This document shows, piece after piece, positions 12,340 through 14,586 of a DNA stretch of 14,586 nucleotides. The DNA is taken from NCBI GenBank assembly GCA_937926265.1, contig CALAZS010000179.1, positions 1 to 14,586 on the forward strand. Direction: 5' to 3'. Positions within the stretch are counted from its first letter, which is position 1. Every line of letters begins with the position of its first letter. This DNA is from an uncultured Gammaproteobacteria bacterium. Its GTDB lineage: Bacteria > Pseudomonadota > Gammaproteobacteria > Chromatiales > Chromatiaceae. Both the position numbers and the translations under genes were made by a program. Under the pieces are notes generated by a model that saw only the letters and a program-made list of their open reading frames with translations, was not told where the DNA came from and made no database searches.

Positions 12340-14586
12340 GTGGCGTTTCAAAAAACATTTGATGCTTCGCAACATGTAGATGTCTTCGATGTTGCTAATG
12401 CTAAAGGCCTGTCAGCTACTGTTGATAAACTGAATAACATTCATGTTTTGAATCGACTGACAGCGCAAGAGTTGCTTGCTATTGACCGTGTCACTGCAGG
12501 TAACGATGTTTTTGATCGTCTCGGCAATGTCCGAGACAACCCTGCCATAAACATAGCCTTTGATGGCTCTAATGTTGGAGTACCTTCTGACAGCGTACAA
12601 AACACTCTGGAAAGGTTAATTTCTGGAGGTTTGCATGGTACGAGTCGTATAGTTCATCCAGGGAACACTGTTGACACAACTCTACTTCCTGGAGTGACTG
12701 TCACTGAAAAACTGAACTCTTTATTTGCTGCCGCAACTCCACCGCAAAAAGATGATTTAGCACTTATCTCTTTTGATCAAAGGAGTGCTAATAATCGTTG
12801 GGCAGGTGTCTGGTCATTTGATGGCACTTCTTGGACAGCAGCTCTTCCATACAAATGGATGGGTGGCTTTCAAGAATTGAATTATGTTGTAGGGCCTAAT
12901 CAACGAGTATTTACTACTATTACTCCAGATATTCAGGGGAATACTTATACTTTCAGACCAGGAATAGATTCAGAGAATTTAGTTTCAGTTTATTTGAATG
13001 GTGTCTTGCTGGTTCAGGATTACCGGAATGGTGCAGGTGGAGATTTTGTTGTTGATTTAGCTAACAATCGAGTTACATTAAATAATGTACCTTCTGCTAC
13101 TTCAACACTTCAAGTTCGTATTTTAACTACCGGTGTAGAATACAGACCTGGTGCTGTCAATCTCCATAAGTTGGTTGATTTTGATTTTGATTGGGCTGCC
13201 CCTGGTCGTATTCCTAATAGTCTTCCAACAACGCAGGGTGTGATTGATGGGTTGGAGACAACTTTTCAAGCACATGTTGACAGCCCGCCAACAGATTTTA
13301 ATCCGCCTGATTTAACAGCTCAGGCTCAGGATTTTGAAATTTATAAAAATGGGCAACGTTTACAGCCAGCCGTAGACTACACCTATTCAAACGGTAATAT
13401 TGTTTTTACTACTGCTCCAACAGCTAGAGATAAGATTTGGGGTTACTGGTATGAAAAGGCACAAGGTAATGCTGGTGGAGGTATAGCAACACTCACGCTT
13501 CCTACTGATGCTGATGTGCTTGCCACGGCAGGTAAGCCGGGGCAAATAGCAGTTGCTCAGTCAACGCAGACGCTCTATATCTTCGAGCCTGCAATCGGGG
13601 GTAATCCAGCACAGTGGACCCCGCTGTCCAAGCCGCCCATTATCAAAGTTCCCGATCAGGCGGGATTGACTGCTGCTGCAACTACCGCAGCTGCTGGTGA
13701 CCTTGCCTACCGTATCGATTTGGGGATGTTGTATCACTACGATGGTACGCAGTGGCAGTCGCTAGGAATTCTTTCCAATACCATCGTCGTCGCCGACGAA
13801 GCTGCGCTACAGGCTACGCCGGGGCGTGATGGTTTACTAGGGTGGGCGAGCGCAGAGAATACCCTCTGGATTCGTGAGGGCAATGCCTGGGTTCGCGCAG
13901 GCGGCGGCGTTACTGTAGTAGCTGACTTGCCAGCAATGAACGCCCTGCCTAATCCACAGGAAGGCGATCTGGTCTATGTAGACGCTGACCGAAGGTTGAT
14001 GGTGTACGACGGCACGACCTGGCAGATCCTGTCCTCGCAGCCCACCCAGATCGCGATCTTCCGGACCGCTGGCGACACTCCCACGACGCAGCCCCCAATC
14101 TGGACGCCTCACGTCGGCGACCTCTACATCAACGACACCGACGATGCCGTCTGGGTCTGGGCTGTCGGCGGCGGTTCGGCTCAGGCTCCCGCAGCAGACT
14201 GGCAGCCGATGACGAGTGCTGCGGGCAGCGCGTTTGTGGCGGACACCCCTGGCGACGTTCCTGATGCGACGTTCGTGACAGCGGGAAGCAATCAGCAACC
14301 CTATCTGTTCCCGCATACTCACGTCCTGGCCGAGGGCGACCGTCTCGTCAACCGCGCAGATCAAATCTCGTGGGTCTACGCGCGGAACCCGCAGGCTGCG
14401 ACCCCTGGTCAGCCTCCGCTGGTCTGGGTCGAGATTCCGACGCAGAACACCGCCACCGTCTCGGACACGCCCGGAGTGGTCCCTGGCACTCCGGGAGCTG
14501 GGCAGACCCAGTACGCGTTCGTGCACCCGTCGCGCATCGGCGACGTGTTCGTCAACGAGGCGACCGGCCGCGCCTACGTGTTCACC
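12340..14586 (+). CDS. Large modular tail fibre protein, 3' end beyond the window
   Basis: A frame opens at GTG 12340 (AGGAT about seven bases upstream) and stays open for 749 codons to the edge with no stop. Modules in order: N-V-G-V-P-S-D-S-V-Q-N-T-L-E-R-L near 75-92, similar to the shaft repeat of the 753-residue fibre; V-W-S-F-D-G-T-S-W at 157-165; V-Y-L-N-G-V at 217-222; E-I-Y-K-N-G at 333-338; then LYxYDGTxW-type units at about 412, 464, 509 and 553; and a pair of D-T-P-G-x-V-P repeats near 634 and 708. Upstream of about 13500 the DNA is A+T-rich; downstream it becomes strongly G+C-rich without a frame break. Probably a receptor-binding fibre with a recently exchanged distal part. Confidence 0.8.
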   Translation, partial: MAFQKTFDASQHVDVFDVANAKGLSATVDKLNNIHVLNRLTAQELLAIDRVTAGNDVFDRLGNVRDNPAINIAFDGSNVGVPSDSVQNTLERLISGGLHGTSRIVHPGNTVDTTLLPGVTVTEKLNSLFAAATPPQKDDLALISFDQRSANNRWAGVWSFDGTSWTAALPYKWMGGFQELNYVVGPNQRVFTTITPDIQGNTYTFRPGIDSENLVSVYLNGVLLVQDYRNGAGGDFVVDLANNRVTLNNVPSATSTLQVRILTTGVEYRPGAVNLHKLVDFDFDWAAPGRIPNSLPTTQGVIDGLETTFQAHVDSPPTDFNPPDLTAQAQDFEIYKNGQRLQPAVDYTYSNGNIVFTTAPTARDKIWGYWYEKAQGNAGGGIATLTLPTDADVLATAGKPGQIAVAQSTQTLYIFEPAIGGNPAQWTPLSKPPIIKVPDQAGLTAAATTAAAGDLAYRIDLGMLYHYDGTQWQSLGILSNTIVVADEAALQATPGRDGLLGWASAENTLWIREGNAWVRAGGGVTVVADLPAMNALPNPQEGDLVYVDADRRLMVYDGTTWQILSSQPTQIAIFRTAGDTPTTQPPIWTPHVGDLYINDTDDAVWVWAVGGGSAQAPAADWQPMTSAAGSAFVADTPGDVPDATFVTAGSNQQPYLFPHTHVLAEGDRLVNRADQISWVYARNPQAATPGQPPLVWVEIPTQNTATVSDTPGVVPGTPGAGQTQYAFVHPSRIGDVFVNEATGRAYVFT
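13500..14586 (+). other. G+C-rich segment inside the last fibre gene
   Basis: Hand counts on single 60-base lines give 21/60 G+C at 12901, 35/60 at 13621, 38/60 at 14101 and 42/60 at 14461. Codon choice changes from GAT/ACT/TTA to GAC/ACC/CTC/GTC within one continuous frame. The segment runs to the window edge. It probably comes from a G+C-rich source, perhaps the host or a phage of such a host. Confidence 0.7.

Noticed and set aside
13837..14526. 229-codon open frame on the minus strand
   Set aside because: Long antisense frames are expected in G+C-rich coding DNA. The plus-strand fibre frame is continuous and carries recognisable modules.
5179..14586. A CRISPR-like or true DNA tandem repeat array in the fibre genes
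   Set aside because: The repetition is at protein level with degenerate DNA; no constant repeat and unique spacer structure is present.

Overview
The window looks like part of a tailed-phage genome. The best fit from memory is an N4-like podovirus (Schitoviridae): a terminase small/large pair is followed by a roughly 235-residue head-tail adaptor-type protein and a large tailspike/appendage protein, which is the order of N4 gp69-gp68-gp67-gp66. This is family knowledge plus synteny, not a database result. The host cannot be named.

Layout. Bases 1-689 hold short leftward (minus-strand) genes separated by strong intrinsic terminators: the start of an HNH-type homing-endonuclease-like gene, a 57-residue gene and an uncertain 77-residue gene. 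Bases 690-1128 are a non-coding divergent hub with a consensus sigma70-type promoter, a GC-rich hairpin, a purine-rich stretch with short direct repeats, and overlapping palindromes. From 1129 a rightward late operon starts: terminase small subunit, two small translationally coupled genes, terminase large subunit, adaptor protein, then a tailspike/fibre cassette that runs off the right edge. One gene breaks the strand order: a leftward secreted YHYH/HNH nuclease (2284-2688) lies between the two terminase genes.

How it works together. The terminase pair packages DNA, the 235-residue protein probably closes the head-tail junction, and five fibre-type proteins plus two small helper-like proteins make the adsorption apparatus. 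The fibre genes share modules: a V-Y-V-N-G beta module, a DGG-x-G-x-F / GCWVRQ spike-head module, an LYxYDGTxW module and a tenfold N-V-Q-D-A-L repeat. This suggests assembly by duplication and shuffling. The last fibre gene changes from about 35% G+C to about 60-70% G+C within one open frame, a sign of recent domain acquisition.

The most unusual signals are (a) GC-rich hairpins with a C(GAA)G triloop, two of them lying just upstream of leftward HNH genes, which resemble the DNA-hairpin promoters of N4 virion RNA polymerase; (b) the non-coding hub, which could be the genome terminus or packaging site; and (c) the secreted HNH nuclease embedded antisense in the packaging operon.
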